Source: Cryptomeria japonica
Lineage: Eukaryota > Streptophyta > Pinopsida > Cupressales > Cupressaceae
Assembly (NCBI RefSeq): GCF_030272615.1
Contig: NC_081408.1
Span: forward strand, 338,924,793-338,988,792
Reading direction: 5' to 3'
DNA length: 64,000 nt
Under the pieces are notes generated by a model that saw nothing but the letters and a program-made list of their open reading frames with translations, was not told the origin of the DNA and did not search any database. Of the stretch, positions 36,897 to 48,653 are shown one piece after another; within the stretch, counting starts at the first letter, position 1; each line of letters opens with the position of its first letter. Position numbers and translations under genes: made by a program.

Positions 36897-36909
36897 GGCT
36901 TTGATACCA
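36897..36909 (-). promoter_or_regulatory. E1 primer binding site
   Basis: Minus strand TGGTATCAAAGCC two bases from the LTR end; initiator-Met type with one difference. Confidence 0.85.
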
Positions 36910-36911
36910 AT

Positions 36912-38045
36912 TGTTGGAATCTAGGAACACTGAGAGGGGAGGGTGAATCACTGTTCAACAATTTTTAATTTTAATAACTTGATCTTATAACCACTTAATG
37001 CAAATGAAGAAAAGTAAAGAGCAGTAACACAAAGCAAGGATCAACAACACCATAACACCAAGATTTTTTTACGTGGAAACCCGGTCAAGGGAAAAACCAC
37101 TATGGGATTCAAACCCATAATATTGATATAGAATTTTAGAAGTATAAAAATATTACATAAGGAGAATGCACATGCATTTAGGCACACTGCCTAGAGCTCA
37201 CTACTCAATTACAAGTAAGGGCTACAACCCAGAAGGCTCACTGCCTTACGAAAGTTTACAAATGATTACAAGAAGGTTTGAACTATTTAATAGCATTAAT
37301 AAATACCTAAGTATAGTTTCGGTTAAGCACAAAACACATGAACACGCTCTGCTTTGCTACTCTGCCCTGTTCTGATATTCAGCATTATACCAGAGCATAA
37401 ATATTTCAACCATGCACGTAAAACTATGCACAATCGCTCATGCATACTTCCCATACCATCATAAAAAATCTCAAATGATCATACCAACCGGTCTAATATA
37501 TCCACAACATCAAATTAGATCAATTCCATGTTGGCCCAAAAACCGCATAACACACAAATGAAACGTGCTACCCAAGTCGGCTCAAATCTAATCGAAACAA
37601 CCATGTGGACCAAAAAAAAAATGTCCACATGTTTCCCACATGTGGGCACATCATCCTCGATTACATAAACAATCACAAATATCACTTTGCACGATCCGCA
37701 CAACGAATCTTCACTTACTGCTAATGAACACTGTTATAACCACAAGCATGTCTATCGGATCTTCCAACTCACCTAGAACTTATCACCGGAGGCCAAAAAC
37801 TAGGAATAAGGCATATCACATGACCACAATGCTTCTCCAAGATCCACAACATAAAATACGTAGTATAAATGAACCGCTAACCAAATGTTGTATATTCTTT
37901 TGGATAACCTGTTCATCTCACCAGACCTTACCGAACCTTAATCAATCTTCTAGAATGAATGAATCAAAAACTTCAGATAGAATATCTGACACAAGTTACC
38001 ATCAATGACAACATCTAATCATCAGTGCAGTGTCTCATGCCAACA
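36912..38045 (-). repeat. E1 5' LTR
   Basis: 1,134 bp, partner of 1,692-2,800. It has the U5-side box CTGAGAGGGGAGGGTGAATC at 36,930-36,949 and GTTACCATCAATGACAAC near 37,995-38,012 at the U3 start. Followed by TSD GTCCT. Confidence 0.92.
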
Positions 38046-39395
38046 GTCCTATGCATTCTTTAACTCTTCTTCAAAATTTTGCAAAAAAAGCATACTATTG
38101 TCAGCAAAGTGTGAAATAATTAACACATTATCTTTAGGAATGGAAATACCTTTAATAAGTTTCATCTTATTGGTGACTTGAAGAAGGTATCCCAAAGCAT
38201 TAGTTGAAAGCACATTTAAGAAGGGTGATAATAGGCAACCTTGTCGTAAGACTGTTGTAATTCAAATGGTGTTGTCAAAGTATTATTTATTACCAATTGT
38301 GTGCATTGGCATCTTGAAACAACATCTACACATGCTTTTTTAAATTAGGCCCAAAGCCCAACCAACATAACATTTTTGGAATGAAATCCCAATAGATTCT
38401 ATCATATGCTTTATCCAAGTCTAACTTAATCAGCATTACATCCTGGCCTGATTGTTGAGCCCATTCAAGAGTCTCCTAGGCTAACATTAGATTTTCCAAA
38501 ATAAATATTCCTTTGATGAACCCAGTTTGCTTGGCTCTAACAATACCTTGGACCATAGGTTTAATTTTGATAGCCAAATAATTTTCAATATAAGATGTAT
38601 TTAATAAAGTGATTGGTCTCCAATCAGCAATGGTCTCTTCATTTTTTCCTTTAGGAATCAACTTAATTAAGCTTTTATTAATGTTTGTTCCTAAAGAGCC
38701 ATTATGAAAAAGCTCTAAATAAAGCATATAAAATTCCTCCTTGATTTTATCCCACATAATTTGATAAAATTCAGTCGTTAGGCAGCCAATACTTGGGCTC
38801 TTACATGGTTTCATAGAAAAAAGAGTGTGTTCAATGTCCTCCAATGATAAAGTATGATCTAAATACTTATTGAAACTAGGATCAATTTTATTGGGAATGT
38901 AATCCTTCATAATTTCTTCCAATGTTTGCTACACATCCATCCAATTTCTTTCTTCTCTAAATAAGTTTTTATAAATTTTTTGGAAAGCCATAGAAATTTC
39001 AACAGGGTCAGTGTGAAGTCCCTGTTCATCCAATATTGCCCCAATTGTCTCTTTTTTTGCTTGTAATTCAAATAATTAAAAAAAAAATTGAACCTTTGTT
39101 TCCTTTTCTAATCCAATAAAGTCTAGCTCTAATTTTAGCTACTTGTCCTTTGTAATTATCCAAATTTCTTAGCTAAGTTTCAAGGGCAGCAATGGAGGTT
39201 TGAAATTTTTTCATTATGCGGAGCAAGATTTAACTGTTTCCTAGTATGTTCAAGCTTCCCATTGAGAGATTTTTGTCTACGTTTATGCCTTCAAGCCAAT
39301 CTCCATCCAAAGGATCTAAGGAAAAGAAAACATTGGTTCAAGGAATCATACCACCACTTCTCCAAGAGTCCCCTTCTTGAGGTTTAGGAATAGAA
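38046..39395 (-). pseudogene. LINE ORF2 remnant, central reverse transcriptase
   Basis: Minus strand. Segment 38,922-38,476 is open (148 codons): LSLEDIEHTLFSMKPCKSPS and LIKLIPKGKNEETIADWRPI, the classical start of plant L1 reverse transcriptases, with GFIKGIFILENLMLA. Then LIKLDLDKAYDRIYWDF (first catalytic Asp block) near 38,420. Near 38,100 the YADD/FADD site reads HFADNSMLF: the second Asp is Asn. Bounded by E3 (TSD TAGAA, 39,391-39,395) and E1 (TSD GTCCT, 38,046-38,050). Many stops outside the open part. Confidence 0.9.
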
Positions 39396-40185
39396 TGTTA
39401 GGATTCCCAAAGATACTGAGAGGGGGGGGTGAATTAGTATCTGACTGGTTGATGAACTTTCTTAACTTATAACATGGAAAGCAATTCAAAACTGTGTACT
39501 GGAAAACCAAAATTAATGCAGTAAATAAGAATAACAACCACAACATGAAAGACACACCATAACACAATAATTTTAATGAGGAAACCCGGTGTGGTAGAAA
39601 CCTCAATGGGATTTGTGACCCACAATATTCGCTTACAAGCCAATAAGGGAATATTATTGTTTACAATAGGGGACTACACATGCAGGAAGGCCAAGTGCCT
39701 AGAGCTCACTGCTCAGTTACAAAAGAAGTCTCGCTGACTTACAAAAATAGATTATACAAATCCAGTATCATGTACTGCTCCAGATCAGCATCTACTATGC
39801 CAGGTTTAGTACCGGTTTAAGCTCTCCAATATTCATAAACCCTTATCCAAAAATCTACCTTACAATTCGCATATTAGATCTGCATTAATCCTTCCATACT
39901 TCACATCCTAAATGATCTATAATGATCTCATACTTATATGAGTCATATTACAATCCGCCATGTCTACTTACAAAAATATTTTATAATTAATTACGAAATA
40001 CATCTACACAAAATTCTTGTCAGTCATGGTGTCAGTAATCTTTCTTTTAAGTGCCGATGAACTGTATGCCGGTGTAGGGTCTTTCGGTGTCGATGCCTGC
40101 TGGTATCACATGATTGTAAGGTTGCCATCAATGACAATACCTTCAATCACCTACAATTTCTCATTGGAGTGTGCATTTGCCAACA
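39396..40185 (-). repeat. E3 3' LTR (790 bp)
   Basis: Partner of 45,134-45,923, same length. Confidence 0.95.
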
Positions 40186-40372
40186 ATCTCCCCCTTTGGC
40201 ATTGATGGCAACACTCATGAGAAAAAGTCAAAAAGTATATCCAAAAGTGTTGTCCAAAATTTGTCTTACCAAAAATGTCTGCTTCAAAATTGAGTGCCTC
40301 CCCTAAGTAGATGATCTCTTTAGTCAACCTTTTTCTCATCCCAACTACTCTCCCTTTGACATTAATGACAAA
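40186..40372 (-). promoter_or_regulatory. E3 polypurine tract and PPT-like boxes
   Basis: Minus strand GCCAAAGGGGGAGAT abuts the LTR, preceded by the dyad-like CATCAATG. Further boxes: CTTAGGGGAGGC (about 40,296-40,308) and TTTGTCATTAATGTCAAAGG then GAGAG (about 40,346-40,372). Same order as in E1, E2 and E6. Confidence 0.8.
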
Positions 40373-40401
40373 GGTTGTCAAAGTGTCAATTGAGTGCAGT
40401 T

Positions 40402-43400
40402 TTAGCTTGATCCTTGTAACCGGTTGGTTACAATTTGTAAAAGGTCTGCCAATACCAAATTCAGGCTCTCAGTGAATTTGTCACTATCCTTCAATTCTAC
40501 CTCTATTTTTTGAATTGTGTCGATGAGGTGATGCATTTGCTCTTTCGGTATCTTTAGTCCTTGAACAAGTGCCTCTAAGATCTCTTTTCTCAAAGAGATG
40601 AGGTAGTCCAATTTGGGATTGAGTCTGCATTTAAGATCTTTTGCCTTTCCTTTTATTCTTTCCTTCTCTTTTTCCAGTTTTTCAAGTTTCTCCTCAAAAC
40701 CTGCTATTTCCTTCTCTATAACTGATAATGGTTTAGATGAATCAATAAATTTGTCAGCTATAACATTTATTTCTTTCTATACCTTACTAATCTCCTTATC
40801 TATATCTACTGTCAAAATATTAGATTTGCATTTAAACTCCTTTATTGTTTTGCTTAGTGTCGGTAAAAGGGTATCAATGTGTCCCATGCACTTCTTTATT
40901 TTCTCATCAAAGAATTTCTGTTTTTCTTTATCCATTTTCTCTTTAAATGTTTCCTCATTAATTTGATCAATTGTCAAAATGTTACCGGTGATATACTTAG
41001 ACAATGTGTCTAGTTGATTTAAGGAATCTTTATTTTCCACATTGCACTTGGGTGCTATCAATTTTAGAATAGGAATTGTATCATCAATAGCCTTATATGC
41101 TTGTGCACTACACTCGGTGATTTTCTTAATGGAATCCAATAATACTTCTATCACATTTGTTGGTCGGAATTCTATCATGGAAGAACCAACAATCTACATT
41201 TCGTCAGTGTGAGTAACCTCTTGTCTTGTATTGACCTCTGGTAGGTCAGTTTGTATTTGCATTTCTATTAGCAAAGGTTTGGGCTTCTCAGCTGTTGTCG
41301 GTGGCATTGTCTCTGCATGAACCTGTACCTCAACCTATTTTTGTTCATGTTTCTCAACATGTGCCTCAAAGTGTTTCACTGTTCTCTCTACTATCGGTTT
41401 CTCTGATGAAGTTTCAGTATTCACTATCAGTTCTTCAGTATGTACCTCTGCACTGTCCATTGTCGATATCTCAACTAGTTTCTTTGTGTTGTCAGCTGAT
41501 TGTTCTAGCTCAGTGGGTTTAGTATCAGTCACCATTCTAGTAGTCAGGGGATCAACTGATTGTTCAGTTTGTGTCTCAATCCCAATCTCAACATCTGCTA
41601 CCGGTGGCTCAGTAGCCAAATCTTTCTTCTTATCTTCAGTGGTCTCTTTTTCAACAACAATATTTACCTCTTGGGTGTATATTTTCATAGTGTACAAAAT
41701 TTCAGACTCGGGATTTGTATCCTCATGAGGAATCTCCATACTCTCTGTTGTTGGTTGTTTGTCAACAGTATCTATCGGTGGAGTATCTGAAGGAGGTGGG
41801 GGTAAGTTATCAATTATCTTTAGGTTTGGAGGTCCACCTACCTTACCTTTCCCCTTATCCTTGTCCTTTTGGTAGACTCTGATAGTCTTAGGTCTTTAAG
41901 TTCTTCTTGTTTCTCCTTTTCAACAAGAATATATCCCATTGATCTACAGTTTCTTTAGTGATTTCATTCACTCTACCTGTCATTAGTGCTACATGTCGGT
42001 GACTGATTGAAAATACTATCCAGTTGGCCTCACTGGTTAATTGATCTATTTCTTCAGTGGAGTTCACTAGGTGAACTGCAAGCAATTTTTTTTTTTTATC
42101 ATTTTATCTAACTCAACAAACACTATTCTCTATGCTCTCTTTATCATCATTTGAAAGTGTATTATATAGCTTGCTAATATTTTTCAATTTACCATCCTCT
42201 GTTATTTCATTTAGAAGTTTGTCAAGTGGAGCAATAGTCTGTTTTACCTTCTTTTTCTTTGGAGTTAATTTTTTAGCTGGAGGCCTAACTGCCTGTTGTT
42301 TTTGTCTTGTCTTTCTGGGTGTAGCTGAGGGTGCCGGTGAGGCTTTTCTTTTCCTTACTTCCCTTTTGAATTCAGTCAGTATATCACTTTTAGAAGAAGT
42401 TGCAACTGGTGAAAGATGAGCTTCTGATTGAAGTCCTTCCAACTCACTTTCCTTGATACCAGTTTTATTTAATACATCTTTCTTAATCACTTTAGCTTGC
42501 CTTGAACCTCTCCTTACTATCTGTTCAGTCTTCTTGACTCTTTTTTGAGACTAAATACCACTCTCAATTGTTTCTGCATTGCCAAAAACTTCCTCATATG
42601 GTTTTTTTGGTGCTTCAAGGAGGTCTTTTGCATAGGTCTCAATTATGTTATCATCGGTCTCATATCCCATCTTGGTTACCCAAAGAGTTCTAGAGATAAC
42701 TACCTCCATCTAGATTTCATCTTTCTTAATTACAAAGCATATCTCCTTTTGATATTTGTCAACAATTGCCTGAGATGCCTTATTCTTGTCTTCATTCGAG
42801 CCTTTAGTGCTTGAAAATTTTCATTTATATGTTTCTCTCTATCATCTCTCATGTTGTTTAATATATCCAATAGTTGTTTTCCTACCAATACTGGGTACTT
42901 CCTTAGTAATGTAAAGCATTAAGCATACAAGCAGATTTCCAAATCTGAAGGTTCCCTTTTTATCACCTTTGATTTTCTTTAGGTTGTCTAACAATTCATC
43001 TTTAGGCCATTCACACACATCTATTCTTTTGTTGTCATTTACCATGTCATATGCACTTTTAATACATAGGTTGGATACTGAGTTTAACCTATTTGCATGT
43101 GTATCCTTATAACCAAGAATCATACTGACAAATCTGACATTGATATCCTTCACATCATTGACTCTTAGGGATCTTTTGTCAAATATTGCGCCAGTTAAGG
43201 TCATCACAGTGTCATTTGGTACTTTCTTTGTTCTGTCAAGCCTGCTACCGATGGAAGGTAAGTCTGTTACTGCCCTAACTGCTTCTTTAGTGATCTTATG
43301 GATGGAATCCAGCCAAAAAAACTCACCATGAGCTCTTCTTAGGATTATTCTTATCACATCTTCAGGAACATTAGGAATGCTAAGAATATCCACAAAACCT

Positions 43401-43687
43401 AGGGTTTCCACAACCTTGTGTTCTAGTTTGATGTTACCATTTTCATCACAAATCACTATCCTATACATATTCTTGATTTCATCATCTCCTAGTTCCTCTA
43501 TATGACAATGTATGTATATTTTGGGATCCTCTGCATAAACTACTCCCTTAGGTATTTTCGAAAATGCTCCTAGGGTATCATCCTTCTTCGCAATTTTAGG
43601 AATAAGTTTGAATATGGGTCTAGGTTGCTTGATAACCTCAATCACAATAGGGTTTTCTATAAATTCAAGTGCAGATGAAGAAGCCAT
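40402..43687 (-). pseudogene. E3 ORF2, unknown large protein
   Basis: ATG at 43,687 and about 1,095 codons to 40,402, with a few stops and at least two frameshifts (around 42,090-41,740). The N-terminal 281 codons are open and hold the best copy of the conserved domain: RPIFKLIPKIAKKDDTLGAF, YIHCHIEELGDDEIKNMYR, RAHGEFFWLDSIHKITKEAV, DINVRFVSMILGYKDTHANR and FRFGNLLVCLMLYITKE. Then a WVTKMGYETDDNI block, a very basic segment (RKRKASPAPSATPRKTRQKQ), an acidic Thr/Glu-rich segment (41,739-41,335) and a C-terminal coiled coil (41,178-40,402, e.g. KEIAGFEEKLEKLEKERIKG). The N-terminal domain resembles no family I can name with confidence; a plant transposon-associated or plant mobile domain family is possible. 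The basic middle suggests nucleic-acid contact (inference). Confidence 0.75.
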
Positions 43688-44029
43688 AGTTATAAATACC
43701 TCAATATGCCTTTAGGATGAGTGCTTGGATGAACTACTTCACTTTTCACTAAGGATTCCTTCACTCGGAAATTTTCACACTCTCGAAGATTTGAATGCTC
43801 AGTGAATGAAAAAGGAGCCAAAACACTTACTTTATAATGTTATTTTCTTCAACTACCACATTTAATGCTTGGCGGTTAAGTCAAAACTTAACTCTTCTGT
43901 CGGTAAAGAATTAATTCAACTTCTCACCATCAACCAAGGGTATATTAGCATGTTTTTCAATTTGTTGCCAAACCCCCAAAGGATTTTCCTTCAATTAGAT
44001 GAAGAGTCTCCTGTCGGTGGAGTGATACT

Positions 44030-45062
44030 CTATTCTGTCGGTGAAGAAGTATTCCCATCAACATTCTGATCTAACTTTCCGATCCATTGTTTTGAGAATT
44101 CTTGCTTTACCTCTTCAACCTTTTCTTTACCTTTCAAGTTGGGTCCCTTGTTATTTGTTGGTGATGTCTTACTTCTACAAAATTTTGCAATATGTCCAAT
44201 CTTGTTACAAGCATAACAAGTCACAATGTTTTTCTGAATGGTTTTCCCATATCCTATGCCGATATGTGTTCTGCATTGATTAGATAAGTGTCCAAATCTT
44301 CCACAAACATAATATCTTACATTCATTCTATATTTTTCTAAATTATGACCAACTTTGTTACATTTGGAACATTGACCACTGGGTGCATTAGTGTTCTGAT
44401 AATTTCTAGATCTACATTGATTTGCTCTATGACCATACTTGTTACAGTTAAAGCATTTCCCATTAAATTTGTAAGAATTAGGTTGTCTTACTGGTTTGTT
44501 GTGATCATGATTGTTTGCAGTACCAGAGATTTCACCAACTTCAAAGCCAAGACCATTTTTATCACCATTAGGTTTTTTATTTTTCAGCATGTCATCAAGT
44601 TCTTCTGAACTTTTTTTGAATTTCTCCTTGTGTTGATTTGCAGTAGCCAATTCATTTTCCATGAAATCTTTCTGTCTCGTGAGTTTAGTTTTATCATGTT
44701 CTAAGTGAATTAGATCTATCTTTAGCATATCATTCTCATGACTGAGTCATAGATTTTCATTTGCAACATCATTGATTCTTCTAGTCAAGTCATCTTCATT
44801 CTTCTTTCTATCTTCAATTTATTTACAAAATCTCATAGGCATATCCTGCATCTCATTCTTCATTGTGAAAAGATGTAGAATGAGAATTTTGCATCTTTTC
44901 ATAGAGTTCTCTTCTCTTATTCCTTGCAATAGTGAGATTATCTTGATTTCCTTGTATGATATCCTATGCAGCCTTTAGATCATCTTCAAGTTTTATATTC
45001 TTTACCTTTTCTGCATCATAGTCTGAAAGAGTTATTTCCAATTGCTTTCTCAAGTTTTCCAT
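44030..45062 (-). pseudogene. E3 ORF1: coiled coil plus four CCHC-type knuckles
   Basis: Start chosen at ATG 45,062 (MENLRKQLEITLSDYDAEKV), the first in-frame Met after the PBS; an upstream extension would run into the LTR. The coiled coil is interrupted by stops between about 44,960 and 44,735, then resumes open at 44,728 (MENELATANQHKEKFKKSSE). Knuckles: CFNCNKYGHRANQC, CSKCNKVGHNLEKY (last Cys is Tyr), YVCGRFGHLSNQC (first Cys is Tyr) and CYACNKIGHIAKFC. It ends with a Lys-rich tail and a stop at 44,030. Copia Gag proteins normally have one knuckle, so four is unusual. Likely a Gag-like packaging protein. Confidence 0.82.
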
Positions 45063-45118
45063 CTCTATTGGTGTCAAGATATTCCTCAAGCTATTAGGCT
45101 TTTGAAAATAGAGGACGA

Positions 45119-45131
45119 GGCTCTGATACCA
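45119..45131 (-). promoter_or_regulatory. E3 primer binding site
   Basis: Minus strand TGGTATCAGAGCC, a perfect initiator-Met PBS, two bases from the LTR. Confidence 0.92.
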
Positions 45132-45133
45132 AT

Positions 45134-45923
45134 TGTTAGGATTCCCAAAGATACTGCGAGGGGGGGGTGAATCACTATCTGACTGGTTGATGAACTTTCT
45201 TAACTTATAACATGGAAAGTAATTCAAAACTGTGTACTGGAAAACTAGAATTAATGCAGTAAATAAGAATAACAACCACAACATAAAAGACACACCATAA
45301 CACAATAATTTTAATGAGGAAACCCAGTGTGGGAAAAACCTCGGTGGGATTTCTGACCTACAATATTCGCTTACTGGCCAATAAGGGAATATTATTGTTC
45401 ACAATAGAGGCCTGCACATGTAGGAAGGCCAAGTGCCTAGAGCTCACTACTTAGTTACAAAACAAGTCTCACTGACTTACAAAATTGGATTATACAAATC
45501 CAGTATCATGTACTGCTCTAGATTAGCATCTACTATGCCAGGTTCAGTACCAGTTTAAGCTCTGCAATATTCATAAACCCTTATCCAAAAATCTGCCTTA
45601 CAATTCGCATATTAGGTATGCATTAATCCTTCCATACTTCACATCCTAAATGATCTATAATGATATCATACTTATATGAGTCATATTACAATCCGTCATG
45701 TCGGCTTACAAAAAGAATTTATAATTAATTATAAAATACATTTACACAAAATTCTTGTCGGCCATGGTGTCGGTAATCTTTCTTTTCAGTGTCAGTGAGC
45801 TGTATACCAATGTAGGGTCTTCAGGTGTCGGTGTCTGCTAGTATCACATGATTGTAAGGTTGCCATCAATGACAATACCTTCAATCACCTACAATTTCTC
45901 ATTGGAGTGTGCATTTTCCAACA
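45134..45923 (-). repeat. E3 5' LTR (790 bp)
   Basis: Holds the U5-side box CTGCGAGGGGGGGGTGAATC (45,154-45,173), a CATATAAG TATA-like motif (minus strand, near 45,673-45,680) and the U3-start box GTTGCCATCAATGACAA (45,859-45,875). Confidence 0.95.
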
Positions 45924-46769
45924 TAGAATTCCATATCCCTTTTAAAGCACCAACACATTCAGGATTCTTCAAGTAGTAAATATTAAGTTTATAAGGGAGT
46001 TGAGAATGAAGGTCTAATTTTTGGTTAGTGGATAAATAGTAGACAATGGGAAAGTGATCAAAAAGGGTAGTAGAATAATCTACTAATACACAAGCTCATG
46101 AAGAGTGGTTTTCCAATTGGAGATTATGTGAAAGATAGAATATGTCCAATCTTCTCATCTTTCTCTCATTACGAGCTCTACAATTAGACAATGTGAACCA
46201 ATTATTCACATTTTTTGAAAACTTATTGTAGATGGGGTCAGCCATGCCAATTAAATTTTGACAAAATATCCATCTTTTAAATTCTTCATTGCAAAGCTTA
46301 AAATAATTGTAAAAAATACAGTCATCATGATGATCTACCATATTAAAATTCTCTCACAAGACCCAATCAACATTGGGAAGGATTTTAGTAATCCAATCGT
46401 AAAGAGAAAATCTATTTTTAGACTCATTAGGAGCATAGATAGAGAAAAACCCAATAGGTTGTTCATTGATAAAAGAAAGGATCCAAACACAAATGTGAGA
46501 AGGATCATCACCCTTATCAATGACATACTTGGAGATCCAAGGAATAAACCAATCACAGCCCCACTGCTTCCTTCTCTATGTGAAGTCTGAAAGAAAGTAG
46601 CTTCCTCTCATAAATGGAATAGAGAAAAGCCAAGGTGAGCATTGCTTAATTTAACTTCTTGAAGAAATAAAACATTTAGCTTCCATTTAACTAAGGTTTC
46701 CTTAACTCTAAATTTTCACTGAGGGAGAGACAACCCCCTCACATTCCATGACAAAAATTTATATTTCAT
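45924..46769 (-). pseudogene. LINE ORF2 remnant, endonuclease domain
   Basis: ATG at 46,769 reads MKYKFLSWNVRGLSLP, the usual start of the apurinic-type endonuclease of plant L1 elements. Later blocks: FVFGSFLLSMN near 46,500 and NMVDHHDDCIFYNYFKL near 46,340. Stops and frameshifts occur throughout. E3 cuts it at 45,928. The RT continues at 39,395. Confidence 0.85.
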
Positions 46770-46889
46770 GATGAATCAACAATATTGTTGTCCTTTTCTT
46801 GTGGAAAAACTCTAAAGTTGTTTGAGAGAGAAATAGATTGGTCACGTATCAAGTGTTCCTCCAGCATTAAAGAAGGGGATCTTGATCTT

Positions 46890-47800
46890 TGACGAGAGTG
46901 AGGAGTGGGCGAATGGGATGTCCTATTAGGCAACTTCAAGGAGCTTGGAGAATGAGATGTGGTTTGAGAACAGGGTGGGGAAGGAACATAGGAATGACGA
47001 TGTGGGATAGAAATAGGTTAAGTTGCTTCCTTTCTCTTCCTCAAAATTCTCCACTCATCAGTCATAACAGCATCTCTCTAAGAAGAAGTACTATTACGTA
47101 ATTCAGCAAGAGAATGGAAACTAGAGGGAGAATGAGTATTTTGAGTGGGAGACACCAATAATCTTTTTGGGACTGGCAGAGATATAATGTTTTGTTGTAC
47201 TTCCTTAGTAACAGGAATAGGAGATGATTGGGCCTAGAGAGACCTATTCTTCTAAATAGGACAATCTCAAATAAGATGACATTCTTGTTGACAAAATAAT
47301 CATGCATTCGGCTTGTTCAGATAAGCTATTGGTTGTTCCAATTAAAAACCTAGGATAAACAATTTAATATTCTCTGATAATGATTTATTCAGTTCAACTT
47401 CCACATAAACACTTGGATGAACACATAGGCTGAAGACAAATTATGAGGGTTACTTACACCATTTCACTTTACCAAGTTGGCCAACAATATCCTTAAGGAA
47501 TGGTCTGAATGCCAAGTTTAAATAAAGGAGCTCTAGCCACATCAAGTAGTGGGAATGAGAAAGGCCTTTTGGGTGAAAATCAAATGTCCTGGCTTGCAAA
47601 TGACATACTTGGCCACAGATACCCCATGTAACATACTAAAGTATTGTCTAGGCATGTTTAGTTGTTTTAAACATGCAAGAAACATATCCCTTACCAAGCC
47701 CCCTGATAGTTTCTATCTCTCATCCCCTATTCTCCCTATTCATTTTTGCCCCTTTATAAAATTCTAGTTCAGTAGGTATTCCCCTTAAAAAGAAAAATTA
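46890..47800 (-). pseudogene. LINE ORF1 remnant (DUF4283-like and zinc knuckle)
   Basis: Minus-strand frames show DVARAPLFKLGIQTIP and VYVEVELNKSLSENIKLFI, the pattern of the plant LINE ORF1 family (V..DLSKPL...I.), then a knuckle LFCQQECHLI.DCPI near 47,290 with a stop where Trp is expected. A Ser/Pro-rich tail leads to about 46,890, just upstream of ORF2. The frame is broken in many places; assignment rests on pattern and position. Confidence 0.65.
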
Positions 47801-48580
47801 TAGGCCTAGTTAGATATTTTTTAATGTACTCAACTACATTGTCAAGGAGTTAGTATTTTTAAGATTTACCTTGATCCTTTGTTGAAGAATCCTAAATCAC
47901 TTCAATACATCCTTGTTGGGGGAGATTTCTTATATTAATTATGGGCTCTCTTCCTGTATTTCCATTTTCATTGAAGAAACCCTTGTTTCATTAATTTTTC
48001 TAACTCCCAGTTGCCTAGCCACCGATTTAATCTTCATATGTATTTTGGCTACTTCTTTTGTGATCCTTTCCCCTCAATATGATCAATCATCCCTCTATCA
48101 AACATATCTGCCCTAGAATTTGAGCCTAAACCACTTGGTTGTTGCATCATATTATTTGCTAGAGAACCTAGTGTTTGCATATTTCCTCCACCATTTTGGT
48201 TCTCACCATATGCACCATTGATCGCTTAAAATATCCTCCTTGCATCATAAACTTTCTAAGCAATATGTTGATATCTTGATAAAACAACTACTTCGACTTC
48301 ATTTCATGTCTTCTAATGACAATGCTAAATGGTGATAGTTTAATAATATTAAAAGAGATTAAAAAATCATTGAAATGTTGTACCTTTGTTTTGGTAAGGC
48401 TTTTGATGCAAAAAAATATCAGTATTTATTATCATTCATTGTTATTTTTATAGACAATGAGTCTCTTGCTATTATAACTATTTGTTAAAAAATAATAAAA
48501 TGATATAAATCTATTTTTTTTGATTTGAGAGTTCATATCAAAGGTGCTTTAAAAATTAACTTATATTTTTTGAAATTAGA
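47801..48580. other. LINE 5' flank, no clear gene
   Basis: AT-rich; may include the LINE ORF1 start and 5' untranslated region on the minus strand. No LINE 5' end or target duplication could be fixed. Confidence 0.4.
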
Positions 48581-48613
48581 TAAGGTCATAAATAGAAGAA
48601 CGCATTCCACTCT

Positions 48614-48653
<40 letters not shown>

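Larger units (their letters stand above)
39396..45923 (-). mobile_element. E3: complete LTR retrotransposon without pol
   Basis: Not interrupted by any other element: 6,528 bp, two 790-bp LTRs starting TGTTAGGATTCCCAAAG and ending CCAACA, perfect TSD TAGAA (39,391-39,395; 45,924-45,928). By hand count the LTRs differ at about 60 of 790 positions (7-8 percent, mostly transitions). Order on the minus strand: LTR, initiator-Met PBS, ORF1 (coiled coil, four CCHC-type knuckles), ORF2 (about 1,095 codons), polypurine array, LTR. This is the reference copy for the family to which E1 and E2 belong. No protease, integrase, RT or RNase H motif in any frame I read. Confidence 0.93.
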
